DNA of 42,497 bases from Lysobacter_L cavernae (GCF_042648505.1 NZ_JBHRXK010000011.1:1-42497); one strand, 5' to 3'; counted from the stretch's first letter, positions 25,163 to 34,288 are shown. A program made the numbers and translations. Notes: generated from the sequence alone by a model not told the origin.

Positions 25163-26323
25163 TCAAGCGTTGCGCGGCCACACGCGACCCAGCGGGTCGA
25201 ATTCGCTGGTCTCCATTCGCGGCCCCCGCCAGCCGAAGCCGCATACCGCCAGGGGACCTTCGGCCAAGGGGTCCAGCCCCAATGCCTGTTCGATATCGAT
25301 CTCGTTTACGGCCGAAGTCACGAACGCCCCCAATCCCAGATCAGTGGCAGAAAGATAGAGCGTCTGTGACAAATGACCGATGTCGAGCAGGACGGCGCGA
25401 TACGCCTTGGCGTGCTGGCGGTATTTCCAGAAACCACGCGTGTACCGCGCGGCCAGCATCACCAGGACATGTGCATTGGCGAACCAATATTGCCCCGCCA
25501 AAAGCCGTGTCGCCAATTCAGCGAGCGGTTGCGGCGGGCCCTGCATCGGCTCAAGGGCATGGTCCAAGGGGTGGTAGTGGTAGAGCCCCGGCGCCATGTC
25601 TTCAACGTGCTGCACCAACAGGTAGGCGCCAATGGAGTGCAAGCATCCCGAAGACGGGCTGGTTCGCTTGAGGAATGCAGTGTCTTCCTCGATCTTGACC
25701 AAGGCCTGGGCGGCGAAGACACGCTGCAACATGCGCGAGAACAACACACGCGGCAGTGCCCGTGCAGAGTTGAAATTGCGACAGGTGGTGCGTCGCGACA
25801 GCAACGCATCGAACTCATCCTGCGGCTCTCGCGAGAGCTCGAGTCTGGGCGATCCGGAATTGCGCACCAGCACAGGTGGCGGAGGCGGACCCAGCTTGTG
25901 CCGCAGGTCGGCCGCAGTCACCGTGCCGTTGCGCTCCATTGCCGCCGCACTGTCGATGCCCTGCCAGCGACTGCGCCGGTGCATCAGTGCCGCGGCAGGC
26001 CACCAGTGCGCTGCCCGCAGCGACTCATCACGCTCACGGTTGGCGGCTTGTTCGGGCTGATCGCTCACCAGTAAGCCGAGCGCGACCAGACGGTCGGCGT
26101 CCAGGGAGAGCGTGTCGCGCTGGACCCACTCGCTTGGGCTGACCATACCGAGAAGCTCACGCTCTGCCACAGTCACTTCCATGTCCTCCTCAAGATGCGG
26201 GGCAATCGCCAGCCAGCGCTGGCTGCGCTGCAGCCCAGCACCCCCCTGGCAGAGGGAGTCGAGGCTGAAGGCCACCTCCTCCCGGGGCTCCAGGAACAGC
26301 AATGAACAACGACGCACGCGCAT
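25163..26323 (-). CDS. SagB-type FMN dehydrogenase, putative peptide maturation dehydrogenase
   Basis: A 386-residue protein. Residues about 172-386 form a nitroreductase-like FMN domain of the SagB type, with SRRTTCRNF (176-184), TSPSSGCLHSIGAYLLVQ (221-238), PGLYHYHPLDHAL and LYLSATDLGLGAF (322-334). SagB enzymes oxidise azolines to azoles in thiazole/oxazole-modified peptides. The N-terminal ~170 residues have no motif I can name and could bind the leader. From memory it fits TIGR04511, the putative peptide maturation dehydrogenase of Xanthomonads. The ATG at 26323 has GGTGAGGAAG just upstream; a longer reading would run into the divergent precursor gene. No cyclodehydratase gene is adjacent. 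G+C is visibly lower than in comM (36 of 60 bases in 25621-25680). Confidence 0.85.
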   Translation of the reverse strand: MRVRRCSLLFLEPREEVAFSLDSLCQGGAGLQRSQRWLAIAPHLEEDMEVTVAERELLGMVSPSEWVQRDTLSLDADRLVALGLLVSDQPEQAANRERDESLRAAHWWPAAALMHRRSRWQGIDSAAAMERNGTVTAADLRHKLGPPPPPVLVRNSGSPRLELSREPQDEFDALLSRRTTCRNFNSARALPRVLFSRMLQRVFAAQALVKIEEDTAFLKRTSPSSGCLHSIGAYLLVQHVEDMAPGLYHYHPLDHALEPMQGPPQPLAELATRLLAGQYWFANAHVLVMLAARYTRGFWKYRQHAKAYRAVLLDIGHLSQTLYLSATDLGLGAFVTSAVNEIDIEQALGLDPLAEGPLAVCGFGWRGPRMETSEFDPLGRVWPRNA

Positions 26324-26444
26324 GCACTTCCTCACCGGGACGTTGGGTGACCGCCTCACGGCAGTCCTTGGGACAGATTGCGACAGATCGAGGGACTGGC
26401 GTAGGCTCGGCTGCCGACCATTCGGCCTTGCCAGGGGATTCGCC
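26324..26444. promoter_or_regulatory. Divergent control region of the peptide cassette with a phased direct repeat
   Basis: 121 bases separate the two divergent starts. GACAGAT occurs at 26372-26378 and again at 26382-26388, spaced 10 bases start to start, that is one helical turn. This spacing is typical of a site for a dimeric or tandem regulator. A weak -35-like TTGCGA at 26378-26383 overlaps the repeat and has TAGGCT 18 bases further. AGGGG at about 26433-26437 is a good ribosome site for the precursor. Confidence 0.5.
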
Positions 26445-26780
26445 ATGACTGCCAACAAGATTCCGTCCCATCAACCGCTGGAAACCGACGTGGCCGACAA
26501 GCTGCTCGACCTGCTGAGTTCCGACGACGACTTCCGCGATCTTTTCCAGCGTGATCCTACCGCCGCCTTGGCCCAGGCCGGCCATGTCCCGGCACTGGAC
26601 CTCATGGCCAGCGGGGGCGACTACTCGTCCAATGCATTTGCGTGCATGACCACGGTCGAGATTGCCTCGAAGGAACAGATCGGCGGTGCCCGTGACACGC
26701 TGCGCGAAACCTTGACCTCCAAGGGCTCGCATACCGATCCACACCGCTTCGACGCAGGCAACATCGACCATCTCGCCTGA
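26445..26780 (+). CDS. NHLP-related RiPP precursor peptide
   Basis: A 111-residue putative precursor. Residues 14-50 (DVADKLLDLLSSDDDFRDLF, then DPTAALAQAGH) have the helical nitrile-hydratase-like leader pattern. SGGDYSS (56-62) has a double Gly, followed by AFACMTTVEIASKEQI with the only Cys at 67. The tail is rich in Thr, Ser, His and Asp and ends FDAGNIDHLA. From memory the CMxVxxLASKExI block and the DAG ending are marks of TIGR04509, the NHLP-related RiPP peptide family. The ATG at 26445 has AGGGG 7 bases upstream. It faces away from the dehydrogenase gene. Whether and where it is cut or modified is unknown. Confidence 0.82.
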   Translation: MTANKIPSHQPLETDVADKLLDLLSSDDDFRDLFQRDPTAALAQAGHVPALDLMASGGDYSSNAFACMTTVEIASKEQIGGARDTLRETLTSKGSHTDPHRFDAGNIDHLA

Positions 26781-26861
26781 CGCGCATCTCCGGCAGGGCA
26801 CCGCCCTGCCGGGTCCGCGGCGGTGATCAGCCCTGCACGCGCTGCGTCACGGCAAGCACCA

Positions 26862-29351
26862 TCAGCGGGAACGCAGCGCCGTATCCGAGACGTTCATCGC
26901 CTGCAAGACCTGCGAGCCTGCAGCCTCGATGTAGGCAAGACCCCGGTGTGATTGCAGCCAATCCGCCTGCCGGGCAACTTCGTCGCCCTGTCCCGCAGCG
27001 GCATATGCATCCCGAAGCGCAACATGGAGCTGGAACAGCTCGCTGCCGTCCAGTTCTGCCTTGAGCAGATCGATGGCCGCCTGCGGCTGCTTTGCGAGGC
27101 GGGCTTGCCCAGCCTGCACGATGACGTAAAGACTGGAGGTGTTGGGGTCACCGAGCCCGGCCACGAGAGGGGCAAAATCCCGAATGGCCTGCTGCCCCAG
27201 CGTCGCATCACCGCCTCGTTGCGCCAGATAGGCCGCCGACAGTGCGATGAATGCCTGCTCTTCACGGTCCACGTCATTGTTGACGTCCCGCACGCCCTCC
27301 AGGGCACGTCTATACACCTCTCCGGTCGAGCCCAGGACGCGCTTCCCGCGCAGGTGATCCACGGTTTCCCGGATAAGCGCAAATTCGGTGGCCAGCAGCC
27401 GGCTGTGCTCTCCGGCCTCGGTCGCGGCACGGCGCGACCGGTCTGCTGCCGCATCCAGTCGACCCTGGTCAACCAGGATCGCGATGGATTCGAGCTGGTT
27501 GGTCAGGGAGATGCCGCGCAATGGCGAAGGCGGCATGCTGGCGAGCACCGCTTCGGCCTCGTCGAATCGCTTCATGGCGGCCAGCGCGGCGGCACGCCGC
27601 CGGCTGGGACCGTATGCCCCGATGGCCTCAGCCCGCTTCAGCTCCACCAGGGCCTCGGCGTGCTGCCCTTGGGCCAGGTACACCCGGCCAATCAATTCAT
27701 GACTGCGACTTCGCAATGGGTTCTGCGGAGCCGCCGCCGCGCGCGCATGCTTCAGCGCCTCGTCGAAGCGACTGGCATAGAAAGAGCCCCATGCATAGTT
27801 GTAGTGACCCGCATGGAAATCCGGATACATCGTGGCCAGCATCTTCCACTTGGCCGGCGCCAGCAGGTCCGATCGCGGGCCCAATTCGGCTTCCCAGGCG
27901 TCCAGGTACAGCAGGTCCCTGCGGGTCAGATGTTCCTTCGCCTGCAGGGCCCGATCCAGATAAAGCCTGGCACGCTTCCAGTCGACATCCGAGGCATGGA
28001 TGCGCACCAGTCCGACATGGGCCAGCGCGAACTTCGCATCCAGCCGGACCGCGGCCTCGAAATACTGCGCAGCCTCGTCATAGAGCCGTTGTGCAATCGC
28101 CTGATTACCCAATGCATAGGCTTTCAACGCATCCAGATTCCGCGTGGTGACCTGGGGCAGCGGCTTGGAATCCTGTTCGATTGCCTGGATCGCCTCGCCC
28201 AGCTTTTCGCGCAATGCAGCGGTAACGGTATCGATCGAACCCAGCGCCGAGACCGCACCAGTGCCGTCAGCCGTCTCGGCGAATACCGTGGTTTGCGTAT
28301 GCGGATCGATCACCTCGGCGCTGACACGCACGCGGCCGCCGACTTCCGCCACCGTCGGCAGGATCACCGCGCGCGCGCCGTCACGCAGCGCAATCTCGGA
28401 AGCGATGGTGCGATCGAGCACGGTGTCGGGCTTGCGCTGCATCCGTGCAAGCGTGTCACGGGCCTTCAGGTCGCTGAGCACGTTGACGTACCGCGACTGT
28501 TCCAGGCTGATGCGAAACGCCTGCTCCAGTGAATCGTCGAGCACCGCCTGGCCGGTCAGGTTGCGCAGGTCCGCCACCACCACCCAGTCACGCTGGTTGA
28601 AGGCGATGGCCGGCTGCGGCCGGGTCATGAACCACACGCCGACGCCGATCACGGCCAGCACCGCCACCTCGGCCGCCAAAGCCGCCGGGCGGCGCCACAA
28701 CGGGATGTCGCGCCAGACCTTGGCCGTGTTGGGCGGCGCACGCAGCGGGGCGATGCCGGGCTCGCCGACTTCGTAGATGTGCTGCGCGTCGGGCACGCCC
28801 TTGAAGCGCCAGCGGCCGTGCGACTTCCACAGCAGGTGCTGACCGCGTTCGCCGAGTTCGCGCGCGGCGCGGTGGGCGAGCGGTTCGGCCACGGCCGAGA
28901 GCAGGATCTGCCCAGGCCGCGCCATTGCCATCAGGCGCGCGGCCATCGGCTTGGCCAGACCTTCGACTTCGAGCGGCTTGGCACCGACCCTCACGGCCTC
29001 GTCGCTGTTGCGCCAGGTCAGCACTTCGCCGACGTGCAGGCCGGCGCGGGCCTTCAGCTCAAGCTTGCGCGATTTTCCGAGCTCGCGCAGGCCGCGCACG
29101 TAATCGAGCGCGAAACCGAGGCCATCGATCGGACGCTCGAACAGCAGCAGCAGCCCGTCCGAGCGATCGATCAGTCGCCCGCGCCATTGCTGCTGCAACT
29201 TCAGCACCAGCCGATCATGCTCGCGGAACAGCTCGGCGGCGGGCCCGTCACCGAGGCGTTCGACCAGCGAGGTCGAGTCGCACAGGTCGGTCAGCAGCAG
29301 CGTGCGCAGTTGCGGCACATCGACGGGGGCGCGGTGACTCATCTCGTTCAT
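26862..29351 (-). CDS. Membrane-tethered class III cyclase-like protein with TPR region, putative peptide modification system cyclase
   Basis: An 829-residue protein. Residues 14-195 are a class III nucleotide cyclase fold: LLLTDLCDST (metal Asp22), RLIDRSDGLLLLF (Asp65), RAGLHVGEV and KPMAARLMAMARPGQILLS. The canonical transition-state Asn four residues before the Arg is Pro135 here, so cyclase activity is doubtful. A membrane segment spans 222-242. Then comes a beta-rich domain (WVVVADLRNLTG to about 380) and TPR-like helical repeats to the end. From memory it fits TIGR04510. The ATG at 29351 has GGAGG 7 bases ahead and lies 26 bases after the upstream GGDEF stop, so the two are probably one operon. 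The 3' two thirds are poorer in G+C than the cyclase part. Confidence 0.82.
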   Translation of the reverse strand: MNEMSHRAPVDVPQLRTLLLTDLCDSTSLVERLGDGPAAELFREHDRLVLKLQQQWRGRLIDRSDGLLLLFERPIDGLGFALDYVRGLRELGKSRKLELKARAGLHVGEVLTWRNSDEAVRVGAKPLEVEGLAKPMAARLMAMARPGQILLSAVAEPLAHRAARELGERGQHLLWKSHGRWRFKGVPDAQHIYEVGEPGIAPLRAPPNTAKVWRDIPLWRRPAALAAEVAVLAVIGVGVWFMTRPQPAIAFNQRDWVVVADLRNLTGQAVLDDSLEQAFRISLEQSRYVNVLSDLKARDTLARMQRKPDTVLDRTIASEIALRDGARAVILPTVAEVGGRVRVSAEVIDPHTQTTVFAETADGTGAVSALGSIDTVTAALREKLGEAIQAIEQDSKPLPQVTTRNLDALKAYALGNQAIAQRLYDEAAQYFEAAVRLDAKFALAHVGLVRIHASDVDWKRARLYLDRALQAKEHLTRRDLLYLDAWEAELGPRSDLLAPAKWKMLATMYPDFHAGHYNYAWGSFYASRFDEALKHARAAAAPQNPLRSRSHELIGRVYLAQGQHAEALVELKRAEAIGAYGPSRRRAAALAAMKRFDEAEAVLASMPPSPLRGISLTNQLESIAILVDQGRLDAAADRSRRAATEAGEHSRLLATEFALIRETVDHLRGKRVLGSTGEVYRRALEGVRDVNNDVDREEQAFIALSAAYLAQRGGDATLGQQAIRDFAPLVAGLGDPNTSSLYVIVQAGQARLAKQPQAAIDLLKAELDGSELFQLHVALRDAYAAAGQGDEVARQADWLQSHRGLAYIEAAGSQVLQAMNVSDTALRSR

Positions 29352-29377
29352 CGTGAGGCCTCCATCTGCATGTGCGC

Positions 29378-30445
29378 TCAGACCGGCACCAGTCCCGCAT
29401 CCTGCCACTGCGCTCGGTTACCGCCCGAGCGCTTGGCCTGATAGAGCGCAGCGTCGGCGCGAGCGTACCAGTCGTTCCAGTCCGCCCCCAGGTCGACCAG
29501 GCAGGCGCCCACACTGACCGGGCAGATCAGTGGCGGCTGCACCGCATCGCCATGGCGCGGTACGTGCATCAGACCCTGCGCCGTGGTGACGATGAACTCG
29601 GCGAAACGCATCACGTCATCGCGGTGCCCGGCCGACACCAGCAGGCAGAACTCGTCGCCACCGAGACGGCAGGCGATGTCGTCGGGGCCGACCACCGAAC
29701 GCAGGATGCTGGCCACGCTTTGCAGTACGCGATCACCGGCCAGGTGGCCGTGCTCGTCGTTGACCTGCTTGAAGCGGTCGCAGTCGATCAGCAGCAGGCC
29801 CATGCCCTGCACCGCACCGATCGTGCGGCATTCCTGCAGGTGCAAGGTCAGGCCGCGACGGTTGTAGAGGCCGGTGAGTTCGTCGGTGCGGATCAGCTCT
29901 TCGGTCTGGTTGAGCTGGTGCGTGGTCGCGTACAGGCTGTCGAGCGCGGCCTGCAGGTCCTGGTTGCGACGACGCAGACGCCGGATCAGGCCCTGCTCGT
30001 TGAGCACAACGCGCAGGATCGCGCGACGCAGGAAGTGCGAGGTCAAGCCGGGATCGCGCTCGACCAGGCGTTCGAATTCCTCATGACGCAACTCGATCAG
30101 CAGGCCGTCGCTGGCGGCGATGGCATCGGCGCTGCGGGCGTGGTCGCCGATCAACAGGCCGAGTTCGCCAAAGAATTCGCAGGGCCCCAGACGCTTGCTG
30201 ACGAGATCCTCGCCAAAGTCGAGATCGATTGCACCGCGCGCGATCACGAACAAGGTGGTACCGAGTTCGCCACGACGGAACAGCACCTGGCCGGCATCGA
30301 CACGGCGCGGCCGCCCGAGCTCGGCGAACAGTTCGTATTCGGCATCGGTAAGCACGGCCGTCGCCACATCGGACGGCGCCGCGCTGGGACTGCCAGATTT
30401 GGTTAATTCGCAGACCGAGGCCGGCCCTGCGTTATCGCGGTTCAT
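29378..30445 (-). CDS. Cyclic-nucleotide-binding domain plus GGDEF diguanylate cyclase
   Basis: A 355-residue soluble protein. Residues about 30-150 form a Crp-like cyclic-nucleotide-binding domain (VLFRRGELGTTLFVIARGAI, then PCEFFGELGLLIGDHARSADAIA). A coiled coil at about 160-185 leads into a GGDEF domain with an intact active loop RLGGDEFCLL and DCDRFKQVNDEHGH. The inhibitory RxxD site upstream of GGDEF reads GPDD, so product inhibition is probably absent. It would make cyclic di-GMP under control of a ligand of the N-terminal domain. It is encoded just ahead of the cyclase-like gene, which invites a cAMP-to-c-di-GMP link; that link is inference. ATG at 30445. Confidence 0.88.
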   Translation of the reverse strand: MNRDNAGPASVCELTKSGSPSAAPSDVATAVLTDAEYELFAELGRPRRVDAGQVLFRRGELGTTLFVIARGAIDLDFGEDLVSKRLGPCEFFGELGLLIGDHARSADAIAASDGLLIELRHEEFERLVERDPGLTSHFLRRAILRVVLNEQGLIRRLRRRNQDLQAALDSLYATTHQLNQTEELIRTDELTGLYNRRGLTLHLQECRTIGAVQGMGLLLIDCDRFKQVNDEHGHLAGDRVLQSVASILRSVVGPDDIACRLGGDEFCLLVSAGHRDDVMRFAEFIVTTAQGLMHVPRHGDAVQPPLICPVSVGACLVDLGADWNDWYARADAALYQAKRSGGNRAQWQDAGLVPV

Positions 30446-30517
30446 CCCACGACCCCCGGTCCGTGGAGAAGCAGGAGGATAGCACCTGAACAGGGAAGCT
30501 AACGCAGGAACCGATGC

Positions 30518-30536
30518 AGGGCGGCCAAGCCGCCCT
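30518..30536. terminator. GC-rich hairpin between two minus-strand genes
   Basis: AGGGCGGC (30518-30525) and GCCGCCCT (30529-30536) form a perfect 8-bp stem with a 3-base loop. It lies past the stop of the exported protein gene at 30569 and upstream of the GGDEF gene. No T run is present. Confidence 0.4.
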
Positions 30537-30568
30537 CGGCTGCCTCTACCGCCTAGGGCGGTCCGAAT

Positions 30569-31033
30569 TTATTGTCCGCGGCCGCAGACGCTGCCGACAG
30601 TGCACTGCCCGAGCGAGTCGACCATCTTCTTCGCGCCCTCGCTCTCCCTGCGCCGCATTGCAACGGTTTTGCAGACCTTGAAGGTCAGGTTGCTGCCGGG
30701 CCGCTTTTTCTGTTCGCATACGAGGCGTTCGTCCTCGGCCTTCATCACCGCCGCGTTGATCCACTCCAGCGAATTGAAGACCTCGATCTGCTGCTCGTCG
30801 TTCAGCTCGGTCCACTGCTTGCCTTCCAGCAGGGTGCTCAACTGCGTCGACCGTGAGAGCAGGTCGTCGCGCGTGCGCTCGGGCATGTCCTTGTAGATGC
30901 CTTCACCGGCCTTGGCGTCGTCGCGGATCTGTTCCTGGTTCTGCAGGATGTCGGGGATCACTGGCGGCTCGCGCTCGGACGCCGCGGCCACAGCCGAACA
31001 CATCGCAAGCAACAGCAACAACATACTGCGCAT
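30569..31033 (-). CDS. Exported protein of unknown function
   Basis: A 154-residue predicted periplasmic protein with a signal peptide at about 1-18 (MRSMLLLLLAMCSAVAAA). The mature part is helical and charged, with VIPDILQNQEQIRDDAKAGE, then ERTRDDLLSRSTQLSTLLEGKQW. Four Cys residues in the C-terminal half (CEQKKRPGSNLTFKVC, QCTVGSVC) could form two disulfides. I recall similar uncharacterised proteins in Xanthomonads but know no function. The ATG at 31033 starts the signal peptide; a longer reading from 31069 lacks a reason. Confidence 0.75.
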   Translation of the reverse strand: MRSMLLLLLAMCSAVAAASEREPPVIPDILQNQEQIRDDAKAGEGIYKDMPERTRDDLLSRSTQLSTLLEGKQWTELNDEQQIEVFNSLEWINAAVMKAEDERLVCEQKKRPGSNLTFKVCKTVAMRRRESEGAKKMVDSLGQCTVGSVCGRGQ

Positions 31034-31044
31034 GACATTGCCCC

Positions 31045-31069
31045 TTGGCTTCGTAAAAAATGAAGCCAA
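31045..31069 (-). promoter_or_regulatory. Leader hairpin next to the ribosome site of the exported protein gene
   Basis: TTGGCTTC (31045-31052) and GAAGCCAA (31062-31069) form a perfect 8-bp stem with an A/T-rich 9-base loop. On the minus-strand mRNA its 3' arm touches the AAGGGG ribosome site 12 bases before the ATG. It could affect translation or be a remnant terminator. Confidence 0.4.
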
Positions 31070-31161
31070 ACATAGTACTAGCCAGAAATATTGTCATGTG
31101 CTAATCGCAAAGGCGGCCGGGCGCCGGGACTTGATGACCCCGGCTCCCGTCCTGCGGGCAC

Positions 31162-32454
<1,293 letters not shown>

Positions 32455-32503
32455 GGCGGCGGATCCTGTTGAGTATTTGTTGGATGGTCTGGGGATTCGA
32501 TTC

Positions 32504-32599
32504 CGTCATTCCCGCGAAAGCGGGAATCCAGCGTCTTTCGCCGTTGCCTGGCACATGCAAGAACCGAGGCACTGGATTCCAGCCTTCGCGGGAATGACG
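32504..32599. repeat. Inverted-repeat element between aceB and aceA
   Basis: The 28-base arm at 32504-32531 (CGTCATTCCCGCGAAAGCGG and on to ATCCAG) is the reverse complement of 32572-32599 with two mismatches. The left arm is itself a CCCGC/GCGGG hairpin. Arms with the core GTCATTCCCGCG are widely scattered in proteobacterial genomes. The element fills much of the aceB-aceA gap. Confidence 0.8.
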
Positions 32600-32650
32600 A
32601 ACAACAGCAACAACAACGGCAGAGGCAGGGGCGGTGTTTTGCGTCTCGTC

Positions 32651-34288
32651 TCAATCAAGGCGCGCGTACGCGGGCAGGGTCAGGAATTCGGCCAGGTCAT
32701 CGGCGTGAGTGAGGCGGTCGAGCATCCCGATCGCCTCGTTGATGCGGCTGGCGCCGGGCAGCTTCATGCGGTCGGCCAACTTGCTCGGCAGGCCGATCAA
32801 GGCGCGTTCGAGCAGGGCGAAGTCGACTTGCGTGCCGTCGTCGAGGTGCAATCCATCGCTGTGCAGCCACTGCCACAGCTGGGTGCGCGCGATCTCGGCG
32901 GTGGCGGCGTCTTCCATCAGCCAATGGATCGGCACGCAGCCGTTGCCGTCGAGCCAGGCCGCGAGGTAACGCACGCAGACCTCGACGTTGCCCTCGAAAC
33001 CGGCGCGGGTGATCGTGCCAAGCGAGGGTTTGATCAGGTCGGCCTGCACCACCAGCACGTCCTCGCGCAGCACATGGCGCTGGTTCGGCGTGGGCATGCG
33101 CTCGTCGAAGATCTCGCGCGCCAGCGGAATCAGCGCCGGGTGCGCGACCCAAGTGCCGTCGTGGCCGGCGGTGACCTCGCGCAGCTTGTCGGCGCGGACC
33201 TTGGCCATCGCGGTTTCATTGGCTGCGTCATCGCCGCTGATCGGGATCTGCGCGGCCATGCCGCCCATCGCATGCGCGCCGCGACGGTGGCAGGTCTGGA
33301 TCAGCAGCTCCGAATACGCACGCAGGAACGGCTGCGTCATCGTCACCTGGCCGCGCTCGGGCAGCACCTTGTCGCGGTGCTTGCGGAAGGTCTTGATGTA
33401 CGAGAACACGTAGTCCCAGCGGCCGCAGTTGAGCCCGGCGATGCGCGTGCGCAGCGCGTGCAGGATCTCGTCCATCTCGAATACCGCCGGCAACGTCTCG
33501 ATCAGCACGGTGACCTTGATCTGGCCGGGCGTGAGGTGCAATGCCTGCTCGACGTGATCGAGCACGTCGTTCCACAGCTGCGCTTCTTCCATCGATTGCA
33601 GCTTGGGCAGATAGAAATAGGGTCCGCGGTCGAACGTCGTCAGCGCCCCCGCGTTGTGGAAAGCGAACAGGCCCAGGTCGAACAGGCTGGCGGACATCGG
33701 CGCGCCGTCGACCCGCACGTGCTTCTCGTCCAGGTGCCAGCCGCGCGGCCGCACCATCAGTACGGCCTGCTGCGCGAACGGCTTCAGCGCGTAGTGCTTG
33801 CCGGGCGTGCCGTTGGCGGCCGGCGCGGTGAACTCCAGCGTGCCGGCAACGGCCTGTTTCAGCGCGCGCTGACCGGTGATCAGGTTGCCCCAGGTCGGCG
33901 CGGTGCTGTCCTCGAAGTCGGCCATGAAGCAGTTGGCGCCCGAGTTCAGCGCGTTGATGACCATCTTCGGGTCGACCGGGCCGGTGATCTCGACGCGGCG
34001 GTCGAGCAGCGCGGCCGGCAGCGGCGCGACCTGCCAGTCGCCGGCGCGGATCGCGGCGGTGTCGGCGCGGAAGTCCGGCAGGCCGCCGGCATCGAAAAAC
34101 CGCTGGCGCTCGCGGCGGGCGGCCAGGCGGGCCTGGCGGGCCGGCTCGAAGCGCCGGTGCAAGCCGATCAGGAACGCCAGCGCGGCCGGGGTCAGCAGCT
34201 GCTCCTGGCCGGGGACGTGCGCGCCCAGCTCGATTCGCTCCGGCGTACCGCCGCCCAGGTCCTGCACTCGTGACACCACTGCCGACAT
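32651..34288 (-). CDS. aceB: Malate synthase A
   Basis: Condenses glyoxylate with acetyl-CoA to malate, the second glyoxylate-shunt step. It is 545 residues long from the ATG at 34288, close to E. coli AceB. MVRPRGWHLDEKH, the acidic VLIETLPAVFEMDEILH and GRWDYVFSYIKTFRKH carry the Arg and metal-binding acidic residues of the family. An ATG two codons upstream (34294) is possible, but GGAG sits better for 34288. It heads an aceB-aceA unit and is divergent from the LysR gene. Confidence 0.96.
   Translation of the reverse strand: MSAVVSRVQDLGGGTPERIELGAHVPGQEQLLTPAALAFLIGLHRRFEPARQARLAARRERQRFFDAGGLPDFRADTAAIRAGDWQVAPLPAALLDRRVEITGPVDPKMVINALNSGANCFMADFEDSTAPTWGNLITGQRALKQAVAGTLEFTAPAANGTPGKHYALKPFAQQAVLMVRPRGWHLDEKHVRVDGAPMSASLFDLGLFAFHNAGALTTFDRGPYFYLPKLQSMEEAQLWNDVLDHVEQALHLTPGQIKVTVLIETLPAVFEMDEILHALRTRIAGLNCGRWDYVFSYIKTFRKHRDKVLPERGQVTMTQPFLRAYSELLIQTCHRRGAHAMGGMAAQIPISGDDAANETAMAKVRADKLREVTAGHDGTWVAHPALIPLAREIFDERMPTPNQRHVLREDVLVVQADLIKPSLGTITRAGFEGNVEVCVRYLAAWLDGNGCVPIHWLMEDAATAEIARTQLWQWLHSDGLHLDDGTQVDFALLERALIGLPSKLADRMKLPGASRINEAIGMLDRLTHADDLAEFLTLPAYARLD

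Noticed and set aside
26324..26458. A longer dehydrogenase starting at 26458
   Set aside because: It would overlap the start of the precursor gene on the other strand and adds 45 residues without conserved pattern; the ATG at 26323 has a good ribosome site.
25163..30445. Lanthipeptide, YcaO, radical SAM, protease-exporter or immunity genes next to the precursor
   Set aside because: Looked for by motif (YcaO and LanC/LanM signatures, CxxxCxxC, C39 peptidase/ABC) in all frames given; none seen.
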